DNA from: CAYYJS01 sp964472315
GTDB lineage: Bacteria > Verrucomicrobiota > Kiritimatiellia > UBA8416
Direction: 5' to 3'
Assembly (NCBI GenBank): GCA_964472315.1
Contig: CAYYJS010000042.1
Coordinates: forward strand, 1-29,001
DNA length: 29,001 nt
Below the pieces are notes generated by a model. It searched no databases. It saw nothing but the letters and a program-made list of their open reading frames with translations, and was not told the origin of the DNA. The position numbers and the translations under genes were made by a program. Of the stretch, positions 1 to 7,796 are shown in pieces. The first letter of the stretch is position 1. Each line of letters begins with the position of its first letter.

Positions 1-292
1 CCCATCTTGACTCAAATCCCGCTCATCTCCATCATCTACCCCGTTGGCGCTCACCCAACCAACAAGAGAGGGGACGAGAGCGGCACTTGACCTCAGAGTT
101 CGCTCTGATCTGCACTCACTCGGTGTGCCCATCGGACGGAAACGGAGTGATCATAACAACCTGACTCTCAATGCCTTGCGATGCACGGCACCAGATGCAG
201 ACCAAATGGACTGGCTTCGAGGACGAAGCGATCGACAACCCCAAGAGACGCCGCGGCACGACGGGTGCCGATGGACAATCGCCTGAGTGGGA
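1..292. other. Left-edge segment without a supportable gene
   Basis: I see no convincing gene here. The short open frames on both strands lack a ribosome binding site and resemble no family I know. A minus-strand frame starting with GTG at 54 stays open to the window edge, but it has no Shine-Dalgarno sequence and only 18 visible codons, so it is not called. A perfect 6-bp inverted repeat (CGGCAC / GTGCCG, 254-270) lies about 20 bases beyond the yraN stop. It has no T-run on either side, so calling it a terminator would be speculation. Confidence 0.5.
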
Positions 293-691
293 TCACGGAA
301 AACGATAGCGTGAATCGAGCGCGAAGGCGTTTTCGATGTGGCGGATGAGCGGGGTATCGCCGGGCTGGCCGACAACTTCGACGACGTCGAAGCGGAACAG
401 GACCGCCGGGTCGCGCAGTTTCTTCAGGTACCGCACCGCGGCGCGCGAAAGCACGGCGCGCTTGTGACGGTCGATGGCCTCGATGGGGCGTCCGAAGGCT
501 TCGCTCTTGCGCGTCTTGACTTCGACAAACACCAGCACCTGGCCGTGGCGGGCGACCAGGTCCAGTTCGTCGCGGGCATCGGGCCGGACGCGCCGGCCCA
601 GGATCCGGTAGTCCAGCCCCGCGAGGTAACGGGCCGCCTCGTCCTCGCCCCACTCCCCGCTGTCACGGGGTCGTTTGCGGCGCCAGAACAT
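293..691 (-). CDS. yraN: YraN/UPF0102 family nuclease-like protein
   Basis: Small protein of 132 residues, the usual length for the UPF0102 (YraN) family. The visible core is DELDLVARHG followed by VFVEVKTRKS, which gives the E-x-D ... E-V-K pattern of the PD-(D/E)XK/Holliday-junction-resolvase-like fold; the biochemical role of the family is not settled. The N-terminus has the family's G-x-x-GEDEAARYL helix. The start is the ATG at 691, which shares one base with the rnhB stop (TGATG), so translation is probably coupled; the TTG one codon earlier is the alternative. It is the last gene of the rpsP-trmD-rplS-rnhB-yraN string, and rnhB-yraN adjacency is common in bacteria, which supports the call. 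Confidence 0.9.
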   Translation of the reverse strand: MFWRRKRPRDSGEWGEDEAARYLAGLDYRILGRRVRPDARDELDLVARHGQVLVFVEVKTRKSEAFGRPIEAIDRHKRAVLSRAAVRYLKKLRDPAVLFRFDVVEVVGQPGDTPLIRHIENAFALDSRYRFP

Positions 692-1371
692 CAAAGCAGG
701 GCCTCACGGTCGCCGGCGCCGGCGCCGTCCGCGCGCCGACGGATGCCGGCCGCGTCGGCGACGGGACGGAACGAGCGGCGGTGTTCAGGACAGGGGCCAT
801 GGGCCAGCAGGCGCTGGATGTGAAAGGCGGTGCCGTACCCTTTGTGCACGGCGAACCCGTACGCGGGGTAGACGGCATCGAGCGCGATCATGATCCGGTC
901 GCGGGTCACCTTGGCAATCACACTCGCCGCGGCGATGGACAGGCTCTTGCCGTCGCCCCGCACGATGGGCGTGGTCGGCGCGGGCAGCCCGTGCACGGCC
1001 AAACCGTCCACCAGGATATGCTCGGGACGGGCCGGCAGCGCCTCGACGGCCCGATACATGGCCATGTGGGTGGCACGGAGGATGTTGTGCCGGTCGATCT
1101 CGGCGACATCGGCGCGGCCGACGCCGATGGCCACCAGCTCCGGGCCCGCGCCGGTCAGCAGCGCGAAGTAGCTGTCGCGCTGCGCGGCGGTCAGTTGCTT
1201 GGAATCCGTGAGATCCGCCAGGGACGCTTCGCTCTCGCGCAAGGCAAAGGCCGGGTCGAACACCACGGCGGCGGCCACGACCGGCCCCGCCAGCGGTCCC
1301 CGCCCGGCCTCATCCACGCCCGCGACGCGCGTGCGACCGCAGGCCCAGTGCTGGCGCTCGAAAGTCAGCAA
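691..1371 (-). CDS. rnhB: Ribonuclease HII
   Basis: RNase HII cleaves the RNA strand of RNA-DNA hybrids and removes single ribonucleotides misincorporated into DNA. About 226 residues, normal for the family. The N-terminal hallmark VAGVDEAGRGPLAGPV (about residues 16-31) carries the first catalytic Asp-Glu pair. Further conserved blocks are DSKQL, the metal-binding Asp in ILVDGL, and SIAAASVIAKVTRD with the last catalytic Asp. HKGYGTAFH is also typical. The frame stays open far into rplS, but homology begins just after the rplS stop. I chose the TTG at 1371, 4 bases after that stop; CTG at 1368 is the other option. No ATG is available at the right place, so the exact start is uncertain. It overlaps yraN by one base. 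Confidence 0.93.
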   Translation of the reverse strand: MLTFERQHWACGRTRVAGVDEAGRGPLAGPVVAAAVVFDPAFALRESEASLADLTDSKQLTAAQRDSYFALLTGAGPELVAIGVGRADVAEIDRHNILRATHMAMYRAVEALPARPEHILVDGLAVHGLPAPTTPIVRGDGKSLSIAAASVIAKVTRDRIMIALDAVYPAYGFAVHKGYGTAFHIQRLLAHGPCPEHRRSFRPVADAAGIRRRADGAGAGDREALL

Positions 1372-1375
1372 TCGG

Positions 1376-1735
1376 TTACTTCTTGGCCGTGATTTTCTCG
1401 CGCAGACGCGCCTTTTTGCCCGTGAGCTTCCGCTGATAGTACAGCTTCGCGCGACGGACATGGGCGGAGCGCTCGATCTCGATCTTTTCAAGGTGCGGCG
1501 AATGCACGGGGAACACACGCTCGACACCGACGCCATGCGAAACACGGCGCACCGTGAACGTCTCCGTTCCGCCGCCGCCATCCCGGGCGATGACGACACC
1601 CGTAAAGAGCTGCACGCGTTCCTTCTCGCCTTCGCGGATTTTCACGTGCACCTTGACGGTATCGCCCACCGCAAACGGCGGGATATCCGAGCGCATGCAC
1701 TCACGGCCAATTTTCTCGACAAGGTTCGAAACCAT
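1376..1735 (-). CDS. rplS: Large ribosomal subunit protein bL19
   Basis: bL19 (119 residues) sits at the interface between the 30S and 50S subunits. The family blocks are plain: FAVGDTVKVHVKIREGEKER, the QLFTGVVIARDG strand, VRRVSHGVGVERVFPVHSP and the basic C-terminus VRRAKLYYQRKLTGKKARL. An AGGAG ribosome binding site precedes the ATG at 1735. It lies 32 bases after trmD and 4 bases before rnhB, in the order trmD-rplS-rnhB that is widely conserved. The short C-terminal tail ending in KITAKK is lysine-rich, as in other bL19 proteins. Confidence 0.97.
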   Translation of the reverse strand: MVSNLVEKIGRECMRSDIPPFAVGDTVKVHVKIREGEKERVQLFTGVVIARDGGGGTETFTVRRVSHGVGVERVFPVHSPHLEKIEIERSAHVRRAKLYYQRKLTGKKARLREKITAKK

Positions 1736-1767
1736 GATCGCACTCCTGCCTGCTACGACGCCCGGTC

Positions 1768-2478
1768 TCAGCGGCGGTCCGGGGCACTGCCTTCACTATC
1801 CTCAAGAAGATCCGGTCTTCTTGCCACTGTCCTCAACTTCGACTGTTCCAGCCGCCAGGCGGCCACGGCCGCGTGATGTCCCGACATCAGAATGTCGGGC
1901 ACCCGCATGCCTCGATACTCGACGGGGCGCGTATACTGGGGATACTCCAGCAACCCCTGGCTGAAGGACTCCTCTTCGGTCGCCCCTTCGCCACCCAGCA
2001 CACCGGGCAACAGCCGCACCACGGCATCGATCACCACGGCCGCCGGCAGCGCGCCATTCGTCAAGACGTAATCGCCGATCGACAACTCGTCGGTGACCAG
2101 CGCCTCGCGGACGCGCTCGTCGACACCCTCATAGTGACCGCATACAAAGATCAGATGCGATTCCGATGCCAGCTCGCGGGCCACGGCCTGTTTGAAGGGC
2201 CGGCCCTGCGGCGACATCAGGATCACCCTGGCATCGGCGCCGTCCAGCGACTCCACGGCATCGAACAACGGCTCGGGCTTCATCACCATGCCCGGCCCGC
2301 CCCCATACGGCCGATCGTCGGTCGTCCGGTGCGGATCCGTTGTAAAATCGCGCGGGTTCACCAACCGGAACGTCACCGCCCCAAGGCGGCACGCCCGTTT
2401 CAACATGCTCTCCTCGAGAAAGCCTTTCAGCATCCCGGGGAAAACCGTAACAACGTCAATCCTGAGCGGACGGCTCAT
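1768..2478 (-). CDS. trmD: tRNA (guanine-37-N1)-methyltransferase TrmD
   Basis: TrmD uses S-adenosylmethionine to methylate N1 of G37 in tRNAs reading CNN codons, which prevents +1 frameshifting. 236 residues, close to the usual length. The SPOUT deep-knot blocks are present: DDRPYGGGPGMVMKPEP (about 54-70), MSPQGRPFKQ (88-97), FVCGHYEGVDERV (111-123) and LSIGDYVLTNGALP (132-145), followed by RLLPGVLGGE. The start MSRPLRIDV lies inside the end of rpsP (23-base overlap), so the two are probably translationally coupled. One oddity: at the place where E. coli TrmD has the catalytic Asp (the D of its EDSF motif, 15 residues after a conserved Arg), this protein has Glu170 in the sequence EEESF. 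All other motifs look intact, so I expect an active enzyme. The context rpsP-trmD-rplS is classic. Confidence 0.96.
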   Translation of the reverse strand: MSRPLRIDVVTVFPGMLKGFLEESMLKRACRLGAVTFRLVNPRDFTTDPHRTTDDRPYGGGPGMVMKPEPLFDAVESLDGADARVILMSPQGRPFKQAVARELASESHLIFVCGHYEGVDERVREALVTDELSIGDYVLTNGALPAAVVIDAVVRLLPGVLGGEGATEEESFSQGLLEYPQYTRPVEYRGMRVPDILMSGHHAAVAAWRLEQSKLRTVARRPDLLEDSEGSAPDRR

Positions 2479-2758
2479 CTGCACCAACGGCGGCCACGGC
2501 AACCGGGCCGGCGCCTGCCGTGCGCTTCGCGCGCCGCACGAGGCTCTTGACCGTATCGCTGGCCTGGGCGCCTTGCGACTGCCAGTAGGCGATGCGGTCC
2601 AGCTTGATGTCGAAGTTCGTGCCGGCCCGCTTGGGGTCGTACCAGCCCAGGTTCTCGAGAAAACGGCCATCGCGCGGCGACCGACAATCGGTCGCCACGA
2701 CGCGGAACGAGATATCGTTGCCGCCGCCTGTCCTCGTCATTCTGATCTTAACTGCCAT
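2456..2758 (-). CDS. rpsP: Small ribosomal subunit protein bS16
   Basis: bS16 binds 16S rRNA early in 30S assembly. 100 residues. The N-terminal MAVKIRMTRTGGGNDISFRV, the FLENLGWYDPKR strand and the DRIAYWQSQGAQASDTVKSL segment are diagnostic. A GGAGG ribosome binding site (2763-2767) precedes the ATG at 2758. The frame can be read further upstream, but that extension is not bS16-like and runs into the clpC gene. The C-terminal tail, rich in Ala and Val, overlaps the trmD start by 23 bases, leaving no room for the rimM gene that usually lies between them. The gene begins 55 bases after clpC, and that gap holds a strong inverted repeat. Confidence 0.96.
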   Translation of the reverse strand: MAVKIRMTRTGGGNDISFRVVATDCRSPRDGRFLENLGWYDPKRAGTNFDIKLDRIAYWQSQGAQASDTVKSLVRRAKRTAGAGPVAVAAVGADEPSAQD

Positions 2759-2776
2759 AGTTCCTCCACAAAGGTT

Positions 2777-2797
2777 CGGCATAGTGTCACGATGCCG
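2777..2797. promoter_or_regulatory. Near-perfect 21-nt inverted repeat upstream of rpsP
   Basis: The arms CGGCAT and ATGCCG pair perfectly, and the inner GTG-T-CAC also pairs; only one A/G mismatch breaks the symmetry. It sits between the clpC stop and the rpsP ribosome binding site, 9 bases upstream of the GGAGG. In DNA it would be a symmetric operator for a dimeric regulator. In RNA it would be a stable hairpin in the rpsP leader, or a U-less terminator or processing site after clpC. The sequence does not decide between these. A weak promoter-like TTGAAT lies just upstream on the minus strand. Confidence 0.4.
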
Positions 2798-2813
2798 GAC
2801 ACAATTCAAGTCC

Positions 2814-5315
2814 TTAATTTCCCGTCGTTTCGCCGCCCACAAGTTGCCGTTGCCGGAACTTGAGCTGCTCCCCGGATACGGCCACGTGAATGACCCCGTC
2901 GCCGGAAACCCCGCCGCGCAGAATCTGTTCGGCCAGGGGATCTTCAAGGTATCGCGAAACGGCGCGGCGCAGGGGCCGCGCGCCGAGATCGGGGCTGAAC
3001 CCCTTGTCGATCAGGAAATCCTTGGCGGCTTTCAGCAACTTCAGCGTCAACCCGCGGCTCACGAGGCGGTCGCGCACTTTGGCGACTTCCAGGTCGAGGA
3101 TCATGGCGACATCGCCGCGCGAGAGTTCGCGGAAGACGATGATATCGTCGAACCGGTTCAGCAGTTCGGGCTTGAATGTCCGTTTGGCGGCATCGAGCAT
3201 GCGCTGCTTGAGCTGTTCGTACTCGGCGGACGCGGTCGCGCCGCCGAAGCCCAGCCCGCCCTTGCGGCCGCCGGCCTCGTGACCGAGGTTGGAGGTGAGG
3301 ATGACGATCGTGTTGCGGAAATCGATATGTCGTCCGAGACTGTCGGTCAGTTTGCCTTCCTCCAGGATCTGCAGGAGCATGTGCATGACGTCGGGATGCG
3401 CCTTCTCGATCTCGTCGAACAACACGACCGAATAGGGGCGGCGCCGCACCTTCTCCGTAAGCTGGCCGCCTTCGTCGTGCCCGACGTAGCCCGGCGGCGA
3501 TCCGATCAGGCGCGAGACGGTGAACTTCTCCATGTACTCCGACATGTCGATCTGGATCAGCGCATCGGCGTCGCCGAACATGAACTCCGCCAGCGCCTTG
3601 GCCAGCAGCGTCTTGCCGACGCCGGTCGAGCCCAGAAACACAAACGATCCGATCGGCCGGCTGGGGTCCTTGAGGTCGGCGCGCGAGCGGCGCAGGGCGC
3701 GCGAAATCGTGCCGACCGCCTCGGCCTGCCCGATCACGTGGGCGTTGAGCACACGTTCCATATCCAGGAGGCGTTCGAGTTCCTCGCCCGCCATCTGGCG
3801 CAACGGGACACCGGTCCATTTGGAGACCACTTCGCGGATGTCATCGGGCGTGACGACCAGGGCGACCTTGGCGTTGGCCGCGCGCCACTCGTTGACGATG
3901 CCGTCGAGCGCCTCGCGCTCCTTGCGCTCGCGGTCGCGCAATTCGGCGGCCTCCTCGAAGCGCTGATCGTGGATGGCCTTCTCCTTGGCCACGCGGGTCT
4001 CCTCGATGGCGGCTTCGCGCTCCCGCAGATCGGGCGGACGCGTCGTGGCCTTGATCCGCACGCGCGAACCGGCTTCGTCGATCGTATCGATCGCCTTGTC
4101 GGGCAGAAACCGCCCGGTCAGATAGCGGTCCGACAGCCGGGCCGCCGCTTCGAGCGATTCGTCCGGATACGTCACGCCGTGGTGCTGCGCGTACCGCTGA
4201 CGCAGCCCTTTGAGAATCTCGATGGTCTGATCCACCGAAGGCGCCTCGATTTTGACCGGCTGAAAACGGCGTTCGAGCGCGGCATCCTTCTCGATGAACT
4301 TGCGGTACTCGTTCAGCGTGGTGGCGCCGACGCATTGCAGCTCGCCGCGGGCCAGGGACGGCTTGATTATGTTGGAGGCATCCATGGCGCCTTCGGCGGA
4401 GCCGGCGCCGACGATGGTGTGCAGTTCGTCCATGAACAGGATGACATCGCCCGAACGGCGCACCTCGTCCATGACGGCCTTGATGCGCTCCTCGAACTGA
4501 CCGCGGTACTTCGTGCCGGCGATCATGAGGGCCATGTCGAGGGTGACGACACGCTTGTTGCGCATGGCATCGGGCACGTCGCCGGCGGCGATGGCCTGCG
4601 CCAGACCTTCGACGACGGCGGTCTTGCCGACGCCGGCTTCGCCGAGCAGCACGGGGTTGTTCTTGTTGCGGCGGCAGAGAATCTGGATCACACGTTCGAG
4701 TTCGTCGGCGCGTCCGATCATGGGGTCGAGCGTTCCGGCGCGCGCCAGGGCGCTCAAGTCGCGTCCGAACGTGTTGAGCGCGGGGGTCTTGTTCGCGCCC
4801 TTGGGCTTGGGTTCGGCCGGGGCGCCGACACCGGCTTCGACGGCCTCTTCTTCTTCTTCGCCCGGCTCGTAGTTCGGATCGAGTTCGCGCATCACTTCGG
4901 CGCGCACGGTGTCGAGGTCGACCTCCATGTTGCGCAGCACCTGCGCCGCGACACCCTCGCCCTCGCGCAACAGACCCAGCAGAATGTGCTCCGTGCCGAC
5001 ATAGGCATGGTTCAGGGCCTGGGCCTCGGCGACGGCAAGTTGCAGGACCTTCTTCGAGCGCGGCGTGAACGGCACGTTGCCGACCAGCTTCGTCTCGGGC
5101 CCCTGCCCGACCGCCTTCTCGACTTCGAGGCGCACCGCCTCCAGCGAGATGTCAAGGCGTTCGAGCACGCTGACCGCGACACCCTCCCCGAGCGCGATCA
5201 GGCCGAGCAGGAGATGCTCGGTCCCGACGTAGGGGTGATTGAAGTTATCCGCTTCCTTGCGCGCCAGCTTGATGACCCGCTGCGCCCGCGGCGTGAAATT
5301 GTTGAACTCATTCAT
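2814..5315 (-). CDS. clpC: ClpC-type AAA+ unfoldase (Clp protease regulatory subunit)
   Basis: Class I Hsp100 unfoldase of 833 residues, which feeds substrates to ClpP. Order of domains: two Clp-N repeats (about 1-145, with NHPYVGTEHLLLGL and NHAYVGTEHILLGL), an acidic Glu-rich linker (about 150-165), the first ATPase with Walker A GEAGVGKT (225-232) and Walker B ILFMDE (292-297), a middle region with a UVR-like segment (about 445-470), and the second ATPase with Walker A GSTGVGKT (562-569) and Walker B VVLFDE (630-635). The LGF loop at about 688-690 is where ClpC proteins dock on ClpP. The ATG at 5315 overlaps the mcsB stop as ATGA, which fixes the start. Position after mcsA-mcsB marks it as the protease partner of arginine phosphorylation rather than ClpA or ClpB. 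Confidence 0.96.
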   Translation of the reverse strand: MNEFNNFTPRAQRVIKLARKEADNFNHPYVGTEHLLLGLIALGEGVAVSVLERLDISLEAVRLEVEKAVGQGPETKLVGNVPFTPRSKKVLQLAVAEAQALNHAYVGTEHILLGLLREGEGVAAQVLRNMEVDLDTVRAEVMRELDPNYEPGEEEEEAVEAGVGAPAEPKPKGANKTPALNTFGRDLSALARAGTLDPMIGRADELERVIQILCRRNKNNPVLLGEAGVGKTAVVEGLAQAIAAGDVPDAMRNKRVVTLDMALMIAGTKYRGQFEERIKAVMDEVRRSGDVILFMDELHTIVGAGSAEGAMDASNIIKPSLARGELQCVGATTLNEYRKFIEKDAALERRFQPVKIEAPSVDQTIEILKGLRQRYAQHHGVTYPDESLEAAARLSDRYLTGRFLPDKAIDTIDEAGSRVRIKATTRPPDLREREAAIEETRVAKEKAIHDQRFEEAAELRDRERKEREALDGIVNEWRAANAKVALVVTPDDIREVVSKWTGVPLRQMAGEELERLLDMERVLNAHVIGQAEAVGTISRALRRSRADLKDPSRPIGSFVFLGSTGVGKTLLAKALAEFMFGDADALIQIDMSEYMEKFTVSRLIGSPPGYVGHDEGGQLTEKVRRRPYSVVLFDEIEKAHPDVMHMLLQILEEGKLTDSLGRHIDFRNTIVILTSNLGHEAGGRKGGLGFGGATASAEYEQLKQRMLDAAKRTFKPELLNRFDDIIVFRELSRGDVAMILDLEVAKVRDRLVSRGLTLKLLKAAKDFLIDKGFSPDLGARPLRRAVSRYLEDPLAEQILRGGVSGDGVIHVAVSGEQLKFRQRQLVGGETTGN

Positions 5316-6415
5316 GTTTCCGACCTCGCAGATTCCTGTTTCACAGCCGATTCCTGTTTCACAAGGGATACACCCTTCAGTTTCTCTCGTACCAACTCCG
5401 CCCGCATGTGGTCGCGGGCATCCGGTTCCAACGCGGCACCGGCCAGCTTCTGAAGGTGTCCGGGCTGACTCAGCAGCATCACCTCGTTCAGATGCGCCAC
5501 CGAGACGCCATGAATCATACCCAATTCGGAACCCAACCGCAACCCGGAGAGAATATCCATCGCTTCCCCCGACGACAGGATGCAGGCGTAGCGCAAAATG
5601 CCGACGGCGCGCGCGCAGTGGTCCAGCACGTGGATGCGCCGCTGTTCGAGCAGGCGGGCGCGCGCCTGTTGCTCCTGCATGACGAGGAAGGCGACGACAT
5701 CCTCCAGCGCCCCGATCATCGACATCTCGTCGCGCCCCAGCGTCGTCTGATTCGAGATCTGGTACATGTTGCCGTAAGCGTCGGTGCCTTCGCCGAAGGC
5801 GCCGCGCACGGCCAGACCGATGCGCGTGAGACCCTTGATGACCGGTTCCACCTCGCTCATGAGGCGCAGCCCCGGCAGATGGACCATGACGCTGGCCCGC
5901 AGGCCGGTGCCGACGTTGCTGGGACATGCCGTCAGATAGCCGAACCGCGGCGAGAAGGCAAACGCCACCTGCCGCTCCAGCGCCTCGTCGATCGCGGCCA
6001 GCGAGGTCCATGCGGCCTGCAGATCCAGGCCGGGACGCATCGCCTGCATCCGGAGGTGATCCTCCTCGTTGATCATCACGGCGACATGCTCCGGTTCGCT
6101 GATGACCACGCCGCTGCCCGCACCCTTGGCGGCAAGCTCCTGGCTGATCAGATAGCGCTCCTTCAGGATCTCCTTGTCGATCGGCGACAGGTCGGCCATG
6201 CCTAGACACATCGGGGCGCTCATGCCCGGCAGCCGGCAAAGCACGTCGCGCAGCCGTTCATAGAGTCGCATGCACTCCTGCTTGCCGCACCAACCGGGAA
6301 ACGCGGCCCCGTCGAGATTGCGCGCCAGACGGATCCGGCTGCTGATGACGACACCGCTCTGTTCGCGCGTCAACAGCCATGACCGGGAGGTGGAGAGAAA
6401 CTCCTCAACGACCAT
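5312..6415 (-). CDS. mcsB: Protein-arginine kinase McsB
   Basis: McsB phosphorylates arginine side chains of misfolded proteins, marking them for ClpC-ClpP. 367 residues, as expected. It belongs to the ATP:guanido phosphotransferases: the nucleotide-binding SSRIRLARN (25-33), the NEEDHLRMQ block (about 111-119) and the catalytic-Cys signature LTACPSNVGTGLRASV (about 157-172) are all present. I chose the ATG at 6415, which has GGAGG six bases upstream; the GTG at 6421 lies too close to that site. The start overlaps mcsA by 11 bases and the end overlaps clpC by 4 (ATGA). The extreme C-terminus carries a small in-frame duplication (KQESA twice) from an 18-bp tandem repeat. Confidence 0.94.
   Translation of the reverse strand: MVVEEFLSTSRSWLLTREQSGVVISSRIRLARNLDGAAFPGWCGKQECMRLYERLRDVLCRLPGMSAPMCLGMADLSPIDKEILKERYLISQELAAKGAGSGVVISEPEHVAVMINEEDHLRMQAMRPGLDLQAAWTSLAAIDEALERQVAFAFSPRFGYLTACPSNVGTGLRASVMVHLPGLRLMSEVEPVIKGLTRIGLAVRGAFGEGTDAYGNMYQISNQTTLGRDEMSMIGALEDVVAFLVMQEQQARARLLEQRRIHVLDHCARAVGILRYACILSSGEAMDILSGLRLGSELGMIHGVSVAHLNEVMLLSQPGHLQKLAGAALEPDARDHMRAELVREKLKGVSLVKQESAVKQESARSET
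5331..5366 (-). repeat. 18-bp tandem duplication at the 3' end of mcsB
   Basis: Two adjacent 18-bp units (5331-5348 and 5349-5366) agree over their first 15 bases. On the minus strand they encode the repeated KQESA near the McsB C-terminus. The unit length keeps the frame, and it falls after the last conserved McsB segment, so it is probably a harmless recent duplication. Confidence 0.7.
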
Positions 6416-6893
6416 GGCCACCCTCCGGGAGACGGGTTTCGAGTGTCAGGATCTGATCACGCAACCCGGCGGCCTCTTCGAACGCCTGACGGCGGACGGC
6501 ATCGGTCAGCCGCGCGCGTACCGCGGCGACCTCGGCACGCAACGTCTCGCTGGCGGGGCGACGCCCGACATGCTGCTGCGCACGGTGCATGCCGTCGATG
6601 ATGGGAACCAACTCGGCCTCGAAGGTCTCGTAACAGGCGCCGCACCCCAGACGGTTGGTCTTCTGGAAGTCGCTGATGGTCATGTGGCACCGCGGACAGC
6701 TCTGCCGTTTGGGCTTGTCGGCCGCCGCGGCGGCCGCCGACGCGCCAAACAGGAAATCGGTGATCGACAGCGGCGACTGCAGCCCGTGCTTGGCCGCACA
6801 GGCCTTGCAGATGTGCAGTTCCTTGACGACGCCGTCAACAACCTGCTTCATCACACTCGTCGCCACATCCTGCTTGCAGAGATCGCAGATCAT
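6405..6893 (-). CDS. mcsA: McsA, zinc-finger and UVR-motif activator of McsB
   Basis: 162 residues. McsA activates the McsB kinase and contributes to adaptor function with ClpC. It shows four CxxC pairs, CDLC (3-6), CKAC (29-32), CPRC (66-69) and CGAC (84-87), which should bind two zinc ions. An alanine-rich spacer (about 50-59) separates the two fingers. The C-terminal helix pair AFEEAAGLRDQI is the UVR motif shared with UvrB, UvrC and the ClpC middle domain. The gene starts 8 bases after ilvE and overlaps mcsB by 11, so it sits in one transcript with both. The order mcsA-mcsB-clpC is that of Bacillus, but ctsR, the usual first gene and repressor, is missing. Confidence 0.93.
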   Translation of the reverse strand: MICDLCKQDVATSVMKQVVDGVVKELHICKACAAKHGLQSPLSITDFLFGASAAAAAADKPKRQSCPRCHMTISDFQKTNRLGCGACYETFEAELVPIIDGMHRAQQHVGRRPASETLRAEVAAVRARLTDAVRRQAFEEAAGLRDQILTLETRLPEGGHGR

Positions 6894-6901
6894 CGCCGCC
6901 T

Positions 6902-7768
6902 CTATATCGGATATCCGTGACTGTCCGCGTAATCGCGGTAGACCCGCATGAGACGCCGGGTCACCGGCCCGGGCCGACCCTCGCCAATCTTGCGGCTGTC
7001 GATGTCGGCGACCCCGATGACCTCGGCGGCCGTTCCGGTCAGGAAAACCTCATCGGCCGTATACAGATCGTACCGGCTCAGACGCTTCTCCTGCACATCG
7101 AGCCCTTCTTCCCGGCCCAGACGCATCACGACGTCGCGGGTAATGCCTTCGAGGATGCCTTCGTCAACGGGCGGAGTGACAAGTTTGCGCCCGCGAATGG
7201 CGAAGATATTGTCGCCCGTGGCTTCACAGACCGCACCGTGCGCGTTGAGCATGATCGCCTCGACACAACCGGCGTTGATCGCCTCGATCTTGGCCAGAAC
7301 GTTGTTGAGGTAGTTGAGACTCTTGATACGCGGGTTGACGGCCTCCGTCAGGTTGCGCGTCGTGCCGACGGTCACCAGACGCAACCCGTTTTCGTACAAC
7401 TCCTTCGCATAGAGTTGGATACTGGCGGCGATAACGATAACCTGCGGCTTCTTGCAGACGAACGGGTTCAGTCCGAGGCTTCCGACACCGCGCGTGACGA
7501 TCAGTCGGATGTAGCCGTCCATCGCGTCGTTCTCACGACAGGTGCGGGCAACGGCTTTCATCATGGCGGGCTGCGTCATGGGAATCTCGAGGGCGATCGC
7601 CTTGGCGGAGTCGTAGAGCCGCGCCACATGCGCTTCGAGCTCGAAGATACGGCCGTTGTAACTGCGTATGCCTTCGAAAATACCGTCCCCATACAGCAGA
7701 CCGTGGTCGAACACCGATACCTTCGCATCGCGCTCGAGAACCATCTTGCCGTTCATGTAAATCTTCAT
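6902..7768 (-). CDS. ilvE: Branched-chain amino acid aminotransferase (class IV)
   Basis: PLP-dependent transaminase of 288 residues, acting in the last step of leucine, isoleucine and valine synthesis. The fold-type IV signatures are clear: HGLLYGDGIFEGIRSY (22-37), the PLP lysine in PRIKSLNYLNN (Lys149), EAIMLNAHGAVCEATGDNIF with the conserved Glu, and the FLTGTAAEV loop near the C-terminus. A GGAGG site lies 10 bases upstream of the ATG. D-amino-acid transaminase and aminodeoxychorismate lyase share the fold. The YGDGIFEGIRSY and PRIKSLNYLNN blocks favour IlvE, but substrate range cannot be settled from sequence alone. It is followed after 8 bases by mcsA. No separate promoter is obvious between it and the upstream tRNA terminator. 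Confidence 0.88.
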   Translation of the reverse strand: MKIYMNGKMVLERDAKVSVFDHGLLYGDGIFEGIRSYNGRIFELEAHVARLYDSAKAIALEIPMTQPAMMKAVARTCRENDAMDGYIRLIVTRGVGSLGLNPFVCKKPQVIVIAASIQLYAKELYENGLRLVTVGTTRNLTEAVNPRIKSLNYLNNVLAKIEAINAGCVEAIMLNAHGAVCEATGDNIFAIRGRKLVTPPVDEGILEGITRDVVMRLGREEGLDVQEKRLSRYDLYTADEVFLTGTAAEVIGVADIDSRKIGEGRPGPVTRRLMRVYRDYADSHGYPI

Positions 7769-7796
7769 CGTGACGTGACCTCCATCCCTGTCGCCG

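Noticed and set aside
254..270. Inverted repeat CGGCAC/GTGCCG as a terminator of the ribosomal operon
   Set aside because: There is no T-run after the stem on either strand; such 6-bp repeats are expected by chance in DNA this rich in GC.
44..286. Plus-strand frame of 80 codons at the left edge
   Set aside because: No ribosome binding site, no similarity to a known protein, and codon use unlike the confirmed genes.
2592..5453. Open frame of 953 codons on the plus strand opposite clpC
   Set aside because: It is a mirror of the high-GC clpC gene. clpC has complete family motifs, while the plus-strand translation has none and is rich in His, Gln and Arg, as is usual for antisense frames.
6413..6421. 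GTG at 6421 as the mcsB start
   Set aside because: The GGAGG site would be directly next to it. The ATG at 6415 has a normal spacing of six bases.
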